From Streptomyces sp. NBC_01262 (lineage in GTDB: Bacteria; Actinomycetota; Actinomycetes; Streptomycetales; Streptomycetaceae), in assembly GCF_036226365.1 (NCBI RefSeq), contig NZ_CP108462.1:5268501-5332500 (forward strand): 64,000 nt of DNA, given 5' to 3'. A program made the position numbers and the translations under genes. A model generated the notes under the pieces. The model was not told the origin of the DNA. It searched no databases and worked only from the letters and a program-made list of their open reading frames with translations. Numbering within the stretch: the stretch's first letter is position 1; every line of letters begins with the position of its first letter. Positions 7,626-15,955 of the stretch are shown one piece after another.

Positions 7626-8336
7626 TCAGACCGGGTCCTCGTCAGTCAGCGAAGGCATCGCGCGTGAACGCAGGACCATGAGCGAGCCCTCCAAGGCCGC
7701 CACCATGGCAAAGGGGAACCGGTCGACCTCAAGACAGAGCGCGACGTCATCAGGATGGACTCCCTGACGCACCCCCTCCGCCAGTTCGGCCGCGGCGCGT
7801 GACTCGGCAGCGCGGCGGAGGAACTCAGCGGCATCCGTCCCAACCCCGGTGGCCCTCCGAGCAATGTATTGAGCGCACGCCAGATCTTCGTCGGCCCGCC
7901 CATCCTCGCCAGTGACCACGAACGTGACACTGTCACTCCCGCGCGTCCGCAAGAGCCGGGCCGTTGCCTCCGCCACCACGAAGCCGGCGCACAGCACCAG
8001 TGACGCCTCCTTGACCGCCAGGGCGCCGACCGTCCCCGCCGTGGTCTTCTGCACAACGGTCCGTCCGCCAAGGTCAGCAGAACGCAGCAGGCCCGGCGAG
8101 TTCACCAGATCGAACCCGGGTGCGGGCGGCCCGTCCTTGAGCGCCACCCAATCCGGGTGGCGAGCCTTGAGCGCCAGGGCTTCGTCCAGCGACTCGGCAA
8201 GAACGATCTTTTCCGCCCCTTGGGCAAAGGCCCAGGCAGCCACGGTGAAAGCGCGCATGACGTCCACCACGACTGCCACGGACGGGGCTTCGATCAGCTC
8301 AGCGATGCCAAGAAAACGACAGTCCATTCCGATCAT
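7626..8336 (-). CDS. ComB-type 2-phosphosulfolactate phosphatase family protein
   Basis: This 236-residue protein matches the ComB fold: VVVDVMRAFTVAAWAFAQGA, FDLVNSPGLLR, VQKTTAGTVGALAVKEA and VLCAGFVVAEATARLLR. In methanogens ComB hydrolyses 2-phosphosulfolactate in coenzyme M synthesis. Actinobacteria carry homologues with unclear roles, so the true substrate here is uncertain. It converges with the DUF89 gene, with a 5-bp gap. A second possible start, ATG 8327, lies three codons in. Confidence 0.88.
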   Translation of the reverse strand: MIGMDCRFLGIAELIEAPSVAVVVDVMRAFTVAAWAFAQGAEKIVLAESLDEALALKARHPDWVALKDGPPAPGFDLVNSPGLLRSADLGGRTVVQKTTAGTVGALAVKEASLVLCAGFVVAEATARLLRTRGSDSVTFVVTGEDGRADEDLACAQYIARRATGVGTDAAEFLRRAAESRAAAELAEGVRQGVHPDDVALCLEVDRFPFAMVAALEGSLMVLRSRAMPSLTDEDPV

Positions 8337-8391
8337 GATCGCGCACCCCGACCCGAAGCATCCAGAGAGTGACGGGCATCACAAGAGAACC

Positions 8392-8420
8392 GGCCCTGAC
8401 CTGCACTTACGAAGTCGGGG
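8392..8420 (+). repeat. Relic of tRNA-Pro 3'-flanking sequence (possible old att site)
   Basis: The 29 bp beginning GGCCCTGACCTGC and ending GAAGTCGGGG match 17404-17432, the segment that leads into the 3' end of the intact tRNA-Pro gene, at 27 of 29 positions. Similarity ends after the last few bases of the tRNA acceptor stem. It probably marks an older insertion boundary. Confidence 0.55.
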
Positions 8421-8554
8421 CGAGGCCGTGCGGCGGTTGTTGACGGTCACTAGCGAGGACTCACCTCCGTCAATGCTTGTTCCAGAGATAGTATTCTTTG
8501 CGCTACTATCTTTATCGCTAGTATTGCTGTGCTGCCACGACGGGATCTGTCCTC
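8421..8554 (+). promoter_or_regulatory. AT-rich upstream region of the ATPase gene
   Basis: The stretch at about 8478-8530 is strikingly AT-rich for this genome (AGTATTCTTTGCGC, ACTATCTTTATCGC, AGTATTGC) and lies just before the gene at 8555. It is a plausible promoter or silencer-bound (Lsr2-type) leader of acquired DNA. I cannot assign exact -35/-10 boxes. Confidence 0.35.
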
Positions 8555-9976
8555 ATGCATCGTTTCATCGGCAGGGATCGAGAACTGCGCACGCTGCGAA
8601 ACGCGATCGACGAGGTCCGCGAGGCCGTCGGTGCGGCCCAGCCCGGCCAGTGCGTGCTCATGCGCGGCAGGCGGCGTGTCGGGAAGTCCACTCTGGTCGA
8701 GGAGTTCCTGCGGCAGGCGGCGGTCCCACACCTTTTCTTCACTGCCGGAGGCGGTTCCGCCGAGGACGAACTGGCGGAACTGCTCGACGCCGCTGCCGGC
8801 TCCACTCTGCCGGATCACTCGCTCTTCGCGGAGGAGACGCCGAGCCAGTGGAACGCAGCCTTCCGGCTCCTGGCGGAGATCCTGCCCGACGACACGCCGA
8901 GCGTGGTGGTGATCGACGAGGTGCCCTACCTGATGGAGCGCATCGATGCCTTCGAGGGCATGCTCCAGCGTGCCTGGGACCGGTTGCTCAGCCGCAAGCC
9001 CGTCCTGTTGCTGCTGGTCGGCTCGGATCTGTCGATGATGGAGGCGCTCAACAGCTACGACCGTCCGTTCCACCAGCGCGGGCGAGAGATGGTCGTGGGT
9101 CCCCTGAACCCGGCCGACATCAGCGAGATGCTCGACCTGGAGCCGGCCGCCGCCTTCGACGCCGCACTGATCACCGGCGGCCTTCCGCTGATCTGCCGGG
9201 AATGGAAGCCCGGGACCTCCATGTGGGACTTCCTTGACGCGGCGCTGGAGAACCCGATCTCCGCTCTGCTGGTCTCGGCCGAGCGGTCGCTCGCTGCGGA
9301 GTTCCCCCCGCAGGCGATGGGCAGGGAAGTGCTGCGGGCGATCGGATCGGGTGAGCGGACCTTCACCAATATCGCGCGCGCTGCCGGTGGCATCGCCCAC
9401 AGCACCCTCACCAGGGCAGCTGATCTGCTGATCGACAAGCGCGTCGTTGCGGCCGAACTGCCGATCTCTCTGCACCCCTCGAAAGAGCGCCGCTACCGGG
9501 TGGCGGATCCCTATCTGCGCTTCTGGCTGGCGTTCCTCGATCCGCACATGGCAGAGATCGAGCGCATGCGAGGCGACCTCACCCTGGCCCGCGTAAGGGA
9601 TCAGTGGACCAGTTGGCGAGGACGTGCCGTCGAGCCGCTGATCCGCGAGTCCCTCGCCCGCATCCTGCCCGACGGCGAGCTGCCTGCCGTTCCCGTTGTT
9701 GGCGGCTACTGGACCCGCAGCAACGATGTCGAGATCGATCTCGTGGGCGCCGACCGGCAGCCCGTAGCCAAGCAGTTGTTGTTCCTGGGGTCGATCAAGT
9801 GGCTGGAGACCTCCCGGTTCGACGCCCACGATCTGGCGGCCCTGCACAAGCACAGAGCCGCGCTCACCGACGATCCGATCCCGCTCGTCGCGGTCTCCCG
9901 AAGCGGCGTCAGCTGTTCCGGACTCCAGGCAATCTTCGGGCCAGAAGAATTGCTCAGCGCCTGGCGCCCCCGCTAG
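8555..9976 (+). CDS. Archaeal-type ATPase_2 / DUF234 protein
   Basis: This 473-residue protein has Walker A GRRRVGKST (residues 38-46) and Walker B SVVVIDEVPYL (about 125-135). A winged-helix segment (about 270-330) and the DUF234 signature RYRVADPYLRFWL follow, ending in a degenerate nuclease-like domain (NDVEIDLVG, KWLETS). These ATPases are common on mobile or patchily distributed DNA, and their cellular role is unknown. The gene sits alone between two tRNA-Pro-derived repeats (8392-8420 and 10141-10183), which suggests it is cargo of an old insertion. Start chosen at ATG 8555, with a weak SD only. Confidence 0.88.
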   Translation: MHRFIGRDRELRTLRNAIDEVREAVGAAQPGQCVLMRGRRRVGKSTLVEEFLRQAAVPHLFFTAGGGSAEDELAELLDAAAGSTLPDHSLFAEETPSQWNAAFRLLAEILPDDTPSVVVIDEVPYLMERIDAFEGMLQRAWDRLLSRKPVLLLLVGSDLSMMEALNSYDRPFHQRGREMVVGPLNPADISEMLDLEPAAAFDAALITGGLPLICREWKPGTSMWDFLDAALENPISALLVSAERSLAAEFPPQAMGREVLRAIGSGERTFTNIARAAGGIAHSTLTRAADLLIDKRVVAAELPISLHPSKERRYRVADPYLRFWLAFLDPHMAEIERMRGDLTLARVRDQWTSWRGRAVEPLIRESLARILPDGELPAVPVVGGYWTRSNDVEIDLVGADRQPVAKQLLFLGSIKWLETSRFDAHDLAALHKHRAALTDDPIPLVAVSRSGVSCSGLQAIFGPEELLSAWRPR

Positions 9977-10096
9977 CCGAAGGCCACGCGAAGTCGGCGC
10001 TGGACCCTGCCGGCGCGATGGCTCCCCGAGAGGACCGAAGGCCGATGAAGGTCAGGAGAGGCCGAAGCGGTTGCTGTACTTTAGGGCCCCGAATAC

Positions 10097-10136
10097 GTCA
10101 GAGGCCCCGCCGAGTGATCTCGACAGGGCCTCTGAC
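10097..10136. terminator. 11-bp perfect inverted repeat, probable terminator of the original tRNA-Pro
   Basis: The arms GTCAGAGGCCC (10097-10107) and GGGCCTCTGAC (10126-10136) are exact complements around an 18-nt loop. It sits just outside the partial tRNA copy, in the place where a tRNA terminator would have been before the island arrived. A different hairpin occupies that place next to the intact tRNA. Confidence 0.65.
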
Positions 10137-10140
10137 CTGG

Positions 10141-10183
10141 GTCGGGGTGGCGGGATTTGAACCCACGGCCTCTTCGTCCCGAA
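10141..10183 (-). repeat. 43-bp tRNA-Pro 3'-half duplication (distal att site)
   Basis: These 43 bp are identical to 17426-17468: the anticodon loop through the 3' end of the tRNA-Pro gene. Similarity stops at 10184. No 5' half is present, so this is not a functional tRNA. It is the expected relic att site of a tRNA-targeting integrative element. Confidence 0.9.
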
Positions 10184-10577
10184 TGAGGTCCGGGTAAGAT
10201 CCCGACCGGTCGAATTTGGCATTTACGCAGGTCAGGGTGTTGGTCTCGATTGGTCTCGGGCGGTCCCGCAAGGGCTCTGGGAGAAGATCTTCTCCCAGAT
10301 TTCTCCCAGGAGGCGGACCGGCGGTGGGTCGACTGTCTGGCCACCTCGTGCCCTTTGCCGTCCATTGAGAATGTTCGCAAAGCCGCAGCCAGGCGGACAG
10401 TTTTCCAGGGGCCGCGCCGTACTCGGTCGCGAGGGCGAGGGCATCGTCCTCGCCCTCGCCCCTCATTCCTTGGCGCTGAAGCGTGCCAGCGAAGGGTTCG
10501 ATCGGGATGAGTGGACACGATGCCACCTGCGACGCCGGCCGGCGTTCCGGCAGTGGGACACGATCCCGTCTCACTGA
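10184..10577. other. Non-coding left end of the island
   Basis: I see no gene here. The stretch contains the palindrome and arm-like motifs at 10277-10308 and a GC-rich hairpin at about 10433-10461 (GGGCGAGGGC / GCCCTCGCCC), possibly a terminator. Open frames on the minus strand that cross 10141-10183 carry the peptide EAVGSNPATPT, which is simply tRNA sequence translated. Confidence 0.6.
10277..10308 (+). repeat. 22-bp palindrome plus TTCTCCCA repeats, left copy of a 25-bp island-end repeat
   Basis: Positions 10277-10298 form a perfect palindrome centred on AAGATCTT, flanked by TTCTCCCAG in opposite orientations. A further TTCTCCCA follows at 10301. The 25 bp at 10284-10308 recur exactly at 17332-17356, near the other end of the island. 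Spaced short repeats near att sites resemble integrase arm-type sites. Confidence 0.65.
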
Positions 10578-11068
10578 TACGAAAGGATTCCCACCCCGGC
10601 CGACGGAAGGCAGGAGCAGGCCCAGTGGCCTCGCTTCACCACCTGGGCACGGGAGGCAGGCTTCGTCCACACCCACGCCGTACCGCTACGTCTGCGTCAG
10701 CGCGTCGTCGGCGCCCTCAACCTCTTCCAGCACCGTCCCGGCTCCTTCACCCAGGCCGACCGTCTGCTGGCCCAGGCCCTGGCGGACATCGCCACCATCA
10801 CCATCCTGCAGCAGCGCACCCTGGACAGAGCAACCTCGAACGCGTCCAGCTCCAGACCGCCCTGACCACCCGCATCATCATCGAACAGGCCAAAGGCGTC
10901 CTGGCCGAACGATGGCAGGTCTCCGTCGACGAAGCCTTCGCCCGCCTGCGCGGCCACGCCCGCCCCCGTCAGCTGCGGCTCACCGATCTCGCCCGCCGGG
11001 TCATCGCCGGCGACATCGACGCCGAGGCCATCTGGCGGAACACCGAAACCGATCCGGCCTCCCACTGA
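10578..11068 (+). pseudogene. GAF-ANTAR regulator remnant, 5'-truncated and frameshifted
   Basis: In one frame the sequence encodes the second half of a GAF domain (WPRFTTWAREAGF, VVGALNLFQHRPGSF, LLAQALADIATITILQQRTL). Near 10831 the reading must slip by one base to continue as an ANTAR RNA-binding domain (NLERVQLQTALTTR, IIIEQAKGVLAERW, AFARLRGHAR, LTDLARRVIAGD). A one-base deletion explains this. The N-terminal half of the GAF domain is missing, and the sequence left of about 10585 is island-end DNA. Intact relatives are antiterminator-type regulators. As it stands it should not make a full protein. Confidence 0.75.
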
Positions 11069-11380
11069 CCCCGGCGGTAACACGGCGCCGGTTCGGTGAA
11101 CGGCTTCCACACGGTTCCGGGGAGTCCGGAAACGCAGGGGACGTTGCCGGAACTGTGCGCGTCGGTTCTCCGGACACGCTCGTAGCGTGCAACCTCCGCC
11201 AAACATGTGACGCCATCTACGCCCAACCACAGGTCGTGAGAGCAGTCCGGATGTTCTATATTCGTCGTGCCGCCCCAGACCTCGGCAGCGCTGCAAGCGT
11301 GCGGTCCGCAGGGTGACGTCGAACTGCTCCCGTCTCCGTGCTGCCCTCGCGCCAGATCCGGCTTGCGAGGAGAGATCCCC
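11069..11380. other. Intergenic gap
   Basis: No gene is seen. A GGTGAACGG...CACACGGT motif at about 11094-11112 resembles one before the kinase gene at about 11917-11935, and TTCTATATTC at about 11253 is a plausible -10 region for the gene at 11381. Neither is proven. Confidence 0.35.
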
Positions 11381-11878
11381 ATGGGGCGTAGCGTCCATAT
11401 CGTCGGTTGCCCGCGTATCCCTGCCGAGCAGAACAGCCAACCCCCGCACCTGACCTTCACGTTGTGCGTCCCCAAGATTCCGAGCAGTCATGCGGAGGCA
11501 GCGGAGGCCGTAGGGGGCGTCCTGGTCGCCTTCGGCGTCTCTGTCCCGCTGGCCAAGCACATCACCGACGTGGTCCGGATCGCCTGCCACTATCTGATCG
11601 GCCGCAGCGCGTCGGCGGAGTACTGGATCCTGCTGTCCACGGACCGTCACGGGATCTCCGTCGCGGCCACGGATTACGACGAGGATCCACTGATGGATCC
11701 GCCCGCCTGGTTCCCCGTCTCGCGCCCCGACGGCTTCGGGGCATCGGACACCGCAACCCATGCTTCGGCGGCCCGCTCGGCCCGGCTGCGCGTGCATCGC
11801 ACACCGGACGGCCATCTGCAGGTCGGTTGCCGCGCCTCCTGGCTGGAAGCGGAGCCCGGCGGCCTCGAAGCGCCATAG
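11381..11878 (+). CDS. Island hypothetical protein, possibly a degenerate HATPase-like fold
   Basis: The frame opens at 11267, but ATG 11381 follows a good SD (GAGGAG, 6 bp) and gives 165 residues. The middle (HAEAAEAVGGVLVAFGV, ITDVVRIACHYLIGRS, YWILLSTDRHGISVAATDYD) resembles the layout of RsbW-type HATPases, where a helix carrying the N-box precedes a strand and an Asp motif. The ATP-binding N-box is not recognisable, so any nucleotide binding is doubtful. It precedes the histidine kinase by about 110 bp. I cannot assign a function. Confidence 0.6.
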   Translation: MGRSVHIVGCPRIPAEQNSQPPHLTFTLCVPKIPSSHAEAAEAVGGVLVAFGVSVPLAKHITDVVRIACHYLIGRSASAEYWILLSTDRHGISVAATDYDEDPLMDPPAWFPVSRPDGFGASDTATHASAARSARLRVHRTPDGHLQVGCRASWLEAEPGGLEAP

Positions 11879-11987
11879 GCGGCCGTCCGTCGCCGATCGC
11901 AGCACGCCGCGCCGGGTGAACGGGCCGCAGACGGTGCCGCGGGCGCATGCTGGAAGTTCCGGGGGCGCAATGCCGAAAGGGAGCCAG

Positions 11988-13721
11988 ATGAACAAGGCCA
12001 CGGGCGCCACGCGCGGTACCGGAGCGGCGGCAGTGCCTCAGCTGCGGCTGGATGAGCTGCTGGAGGACCTGCAGGCGCAGATCACGCAGGTGCGTTCCAC
12101 CCGTGACCGGGTGAACGCGCTGCTGGAGGCGGTCCTGAGCGTCGGGACCGACCTGGACCTGGGCGCGGTACTGCGGCAGATCGTGCAGTCCGCGGTCACC
12201 CTGGTCGACGCCGAGTACGGTGCGCTGGGCGTGCTGGGCGAGGAGGGCGGGCTCAAGGAGTTCATCACGGTCGGGATGGACGAGGAGACCATCGCCGCCA
12301 TCGGGCACTACCCGCGAGGAGAGGGCATCCTGGGGCTGCTGATCCGGGAGCCGCACTCGCTGCGGCTGGCGGATCTGGGGGACCACCCGGATGCCGTGGG
12401 CTTCCCCGCGGAGCATCCACCGATGCGGAGTTTCCTGGGCGCCCCGGTCCGGGTGCGGGAGAAGGCGTTCGGCAATCTGTACCTCACCAACAAACGCGCC
12501 GGGGCCGTTTTCGACGCCGACGACGAGGTGGTGCTGGCGACCCTCGCCGCAGCGGCGGGAGTCGCGATCGATAACGCCCGGCTGTACGACGCCGTCCACC
12601 GCCGTGAACGCTGGCTGACCGCCGGCGGCGAACTGACCCGCAGCCTGATGTACGGCACTGATCCTGCCGAGGTCCTGGAGACCTTCACCGACACCGTCCG
12701 CGACATGGCCGACGCCGACCTGGCGATCCTCGCCCTGCCCGTCCCGCACACCGGCAACCTGGTCGTCGAAGCCGCGGCCGGTCAGGACGCCGACCGTGTA
12801 CGCGGTCTGGTCCTGCCCGACGTCACGCTGGCCGGGAAGGTCTACAGCTCCGGAGAGACGATCACCACCGGAAACTGGAAGACCGATCCGCGCACCGAGC
12901 ACGACAGTGCCCTGATGCCCCTGGGGCCGGTCTTCCTGGTTCCCCTCGGCACCCCGGACCACGTACGCGGCGTCCTGCAGGTCGCCTGCCTACCCGGCCG
13001 TCCGCCCTTCGCGGACGCAGTTGTCACCATGATCGCCGGATTCGCCAACCACGCCGCCCTCGCCCTGGAGATCGCCGAGCACCGCCGTACCGCCGAACAG
13101 CTCATGCTCCTCAGCGACCGCGACCGCATCGCCCGCGACCTGCACGACCTGGCCATCCAGCGGCTGTTCGCCGGAGGACTGACCCTGCAATCGGTCCTCG
13201 CCCACGTCGCCGACCGCCCGCAGGAGGCCGAGCGCATCCGGCGGGTCGTGGACGACCTCGACGACACCATCAAGATCATCCGCTCCACCGTCTACGCCCT
13301 TCAACAGCGTGCCCCCACCGAGAACACCGGCCTGAGGGGCCGCCTGGTCACCGAAACCGGCCAGGCCACCGACGCCCTCGGCCTCACCCCCGCCCTGCGC
13401 ATGACCGGCCCGCTCGACACCCTCGTCCCCCAGGACATCGCCGACCACCTGATCGCCGTCCTCCGCGGAGCCCTCGCCAACGCCGCCAGGCATGCCCATG
13501 CCTCCGCAGTGGACGTCGCCGTCGAGGTCAGCGCCACGCACCTGCGATTGCGGATCGCCGACAACGGCCGCGGTGTCGATCCGGCCCACGCGCGCGGCAG
13601 CGGCCTGACCGGCCTGCGCAGCCGAGCCGCCGAACTCGGCGGCACCTTCACCATCGCCGCCGGCCAGCCCGCCGGCACCGTCTTGGAGTGGACTGTCCCG
13701 CTCCCCACCGACGACAGTTGA
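11988..13721 (+). CDS. DevS/DosT-like histidine kinase with two GAF domains
   Basis: This 577-residue soluble sensor has GAF 1 (residues about 52-200), GAF 2 (about 225-370), a HisKA_3 dimerisation domain with the phospho-acceptor in ARDLHDLAIQRL (His386), and a HATPase_c domain (ANAARHAHASAV, ADNGRGVDPAHARGSGL, about 475-575). It resembles mycobacterial DevS/DosT dormancy sensors, whose GAF domains bind haem; haem binding here is unproven. I chose ATG 11988 because AAAGGGAG lies 6 bp upstream; ATG 11970 is an alternative. No response regulator is encoded nearby, so it is an orphan that must signal to a regulator elsewhere. Confidence 0.93.
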   Translation: MNKATGATRGTGAAAVPQLRLDELLEDLQAQITQVRSTRDRVNALLEAVLSVGTDLDLGAVLRQIVQSAVTLVDAEYGALGVLGEEGGLKEFITVGMDEETIAAIGHYPRGEGILGLLIREPHSLRLADLGDHPDAVGFPAEHPPMRSFLGAPVRVREKAFGNLYLTNKRAGAVFDADDEVVLATLAAAAGVAIDNARLYDAVHRRERWLTAGGELTRSLMYGTDPAEVLETFTDTVRDMADADLAILALPVPHTGNLVVEAAAGQDADRVRGLVLPDVTLAGKVYSSGETITTGNWKTDPRTEHDSALMPLGPVFLVPLGTPDHVRGVLQVACLPGRPPFADAVVTMIAGFANHAALALEIAEHRRTAEQLMLLSDRDRIARDLHDLAIQRLFAGGLTLQSVLAHVADRPQEAERIRRVVDDLDDTIKIIRSTVYALQQRAPTENTGLRGRLVTETGQATDALGLTPALRMTGPLDTLVPQDIADHLIAVLRGALANAARHAHASAVDVAVEVSATHLRLRIADNGRGVDPAHARGSGLTGLRSRAAELGGTFTIAAGQPAGTVLEWTVPLPTDDS

Positions 13722-13999
13722 CCCACAGCCGGAAGGGGCGGGGGCGCCGCCGAACAGGCCGCCCCGGGCTCGTGGGACCATTCGGCCCCTGCCGTGCCCG
13801 GACGCGTCAGGCGATGCTGAGTACACGGCAGGGCGCACGGCCCTCGCTTCCGTCCGGGCGCCCGCTCCGGTCGGCTCCCCCGTGCCGCATCGGACCACCG
13901 GCGCATCAACTCGCTCGGACCCGGTGGCTCATGCGCCGTACCGGCACATCCGGGACCTCGGGCGGGAACGACGCGGTCCTCCTCCTGAGGAGCAAAGCA

Positions 14000-14875
14000 A
14001 TGGGAGTTCTGATCTTCGTTCTGGTCGTCGTCGTCATCATCGCCCTGATAGGGCTGGCCATGGCCATCAAGATCGTCAAGCAGTACGAGCAAGGCGTGCT
14101 GTTCCGGTTCGGCCGACTGCTCGGAGTGCGGTCCCCGGGGCTGCGGATCATCATCCCGGCCGTCGACGTCCTGCACCGGGTGTCGCTGCGGGTCGTCACG
14201 ATGCCGATCCAGTCCCAGGGGATCATCACCCGGGACAACGTCAGCGTCGACGTGTCGGCGGTCGCGTACTACCGCGTGGCCGACGCGGTGAAATCGGTCA
14301 TCGCGATCGAGAACGTGAGCGCGGCGATCAACCAGATCGCCCAGACCACTCTGCGCAAGGTCGTGGGCCAGCACACCTTGGACGAGACGCTGTCGGAGAC
14401 CGACCGCATCAACCTCGACATCCGCGAGATCCTCGATGTCACGACCGCCGAATGGGGGGTCCAGGTCACCCTGGTCGAGCTGAAGGACATCCAGTTGCCC
14501 GACAGCATGAAACGCGCGATGGCCCGTCAGGCGGAGGCGGAGCGGGAGAAGCGCGCCAAGATCATCAATGCCGAGGGCGAGTCCCTCGCCGCGGCAGCGC
14601 TCGGCGACGCCTCCGACATCATGATGGCCCACCCGCTGGCCCTCCAACTGCGCAACCTGCAGAGCCTGGTGGAGATCGGCGTGGACAAGAACACCACCGT
14701 CGTCTTCCCCGCCCCCCTCATGAGCACGATCGGCGAACTCGGCACCTTCCTCACCCGCGAGGCGGCAGCGGCCACACCCCGCGCACCACTCACACCGCCC
14801 GACGAGGCACCCATCGGTGGCATCACCAAGACGATCCCCGGACCCGAACTGAACGGCATGACCGAGGTCGTCTGA
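14000..14875 (+). CDS. SPFH/Band 7 (stomatin/prohibitin-like) membrane protein
   Basis: This 291-residue protein has an N-terminal membrane helix (residues 2-22) and then an SPFH domain: KQYEQGVLFRFGRLLGVRSP, ITRDNVSVDVSAVAYYRV, TLRKVVGQHTLDETLSETD, EWGVQVTLVELKDIQLPDSM. A helical MARQAEAEREKRAKIINAEG segment follows, characteristic of stomatins that form ring-shaped membrane scaffolds. GAGGAG sits 8 bp before ATG 14000; longer upstream reading is not needed. It is followed at 15201 by a tiny membrane protein, which may play the NfeD-like partner role. Confidence 0.92.
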   Translation: MGVLIFVLVVVVIIALIGLAMAIKIVKQYEQGVLFRFGRLLGVRSPGLRIIIPAVDVLHRVSLRVVTMPIQSQGIITRDNVSVDVSAVAYYRVADAVKSVIAIENVSAAINQIAQTTLRKVVGQHTLDETLSETDRINLDIREILDVTTAEWGVQVTLVELKDIQLPDSMKRAMARQAEAEREKRAKIINAEGESLAAAALGDASDIMMAHPLALQLRNLQSLVEIGVDKNTTVVFPAPLMSTIGELGTFLTREAAAATPRAPLTPPDEAPIGGITKTIPGPELNGMTEVV

Positions 14876-15200
14876 TGCGAAATCCCCACCCGTTGTCGTG
14901 TCGATGCGTCTCCTTCCCGTGCAGGGCAAGTTGCGACCGCGCGACCGTCCGGCAGGGGTCCGTCAGGCGGAAGAGTCTGATGCTCGTTCGGTGGACCCCA
15001 GCGTCCTACTGATTCCCGGGCTCGGATCGCACCAAGGCGACACGACGTCAGCCGGACCCACCGCCTCCTCACCGGCGTCCGCCGTACCCGGGCCGTTCGG
15101 ATGCGCGATATGGACCGTTCGGCTCCTTGGCCGCCACCGGCGGCCGAGGCAAGAGTGGGAAATGGCGGGAGAATTCCCACCATAGTAAGAGGAGACCGTC
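14876..15200. other. Intergenic gap after the SPFH gene
   Basis: I see no gene or strong hairpin. The last 15 bp hold the SD (AGAGGAGA) for the small gene at 15201. Confidence 0.4.
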
Positions 15201-15425
15201 ATGGCATTAATCGCCGGAATCGCACTCATCGTCTGGGGAGCGGTCAAGATCTTCGGGGCGAGCAGCCCCCTGATGCCGTGGCTGGCGATGATGCTGGGCT
15301 TTGTCATCATCATCGCCGCAGGGAGCCCCTACTTGCCTCACCGCCGTCCGGGCGAGAGCAGCAGCGTCATCGAGGAACGGCACTACATTGGCCCACGCGA
15401 CCAGCATGACCGCAACCACCGCTGA
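15201..15425 (+). CDS. 74-residue two-helix membrane protein next to the SPFH gene
   Basis: The protein has two predicted membrane helices (MALIAGIALIVWGAVKIFG, residues about 1-19, and PLMPWLAMMLGFVIIIAAG, about 23-41) and a short charged tail rich in His and Arg. AGAGGAGA precedes ATG 15201 at good spacing. I do not recognise a family. SPFH proteins are usually co-encoded with an NfeD protein; this could be a minimal replacement, but the 325-bp gap argues against a tight operon. Confidence 0.65.
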   Translation: MALIAGIALIVWGAVKIFGASSPLMPWLAMMLGFVIIIAAGSPYLPHRRPGESSSVIEERHYIGPRDQHDRNHR

Positions 15426-15955
15426 AAGCCCAGGTCGCACAGCCCTCCCGGGAAGTGTCCGTCGTGGTGTCGACAGACTTCCAGGGCCTCTCCCGTGCCC
15501 AGGACCTCGGCACGGGACCGAGGCGCGCCGGGCCGAACATCCGCGCCGGTGAGCAAGTGACGCGGAACCCCCGCGCATTGTCGGTTCCGCGTTCCTTTCG
15601 AGGCCGCCGGGCTTCCGCGTCCAGGTCTGTCCGGAAACGGATCGTTGTCCCGCACTGCTGTCCGCACTACGCTTCTCGCAGACGGACCGGCCCCAGCCCC
15701 TGGCAGGCTCCGCCCGCAGACCGTCACATCCCTTGTGACGGCCGACGGGTTCAGGGACACCCACAGCAGCCGGATCCGTTTCTTCCCACATCGGCGAAAC
15801 AAGCGGACCCGGTCCAGTCGTCCCCACCACGGTGCACCGCGTCGCAGCCATTGCCGTTGGCTCCGCGGCCCACCGGGTGAGGGACGCCGCGCCCGGGAGC
15901 ACCGACTCAGGGGGTTGTGCTCCCGGGCGCCCACGGCTCGCCCCCGACGACAGCG
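15426..15955. other. Non-coding stretch of the island
   Basis: No convincing gene is present; long open frames on both strands have shadow-type composition. One dyad, CCGTCAC...GTGACGG (about 15720-15740, 7-bp spacer), is operator-like. This area may be the eroded 5' part of the Acg-like gene that follows. Confidence 0.45.

Noticed and set aside
10098..10676. Minus-strand 192-codon frame across the partial tRNA
   Set aside because: It contains EAVGSNPATPT, the translation of tRNA-Pro sequence, and lacks any protein-like region; the same peptide occurs in a frame over the intact tRNA at 16690-17565.
10697..12010. 437-codon minus-strand frame in the island
   Set aside because: It runs antisense to the ANTAR remnant, the 11381 gene and the kinase start; no SD and no recognisable domain.
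15426..15955. Intact Acg nitroreductase gene spanning this gap
   Set aside because: No frame carries the FMN-binding N-terminal motifs; only the C-terminal tail after about 15956 is recognisable.
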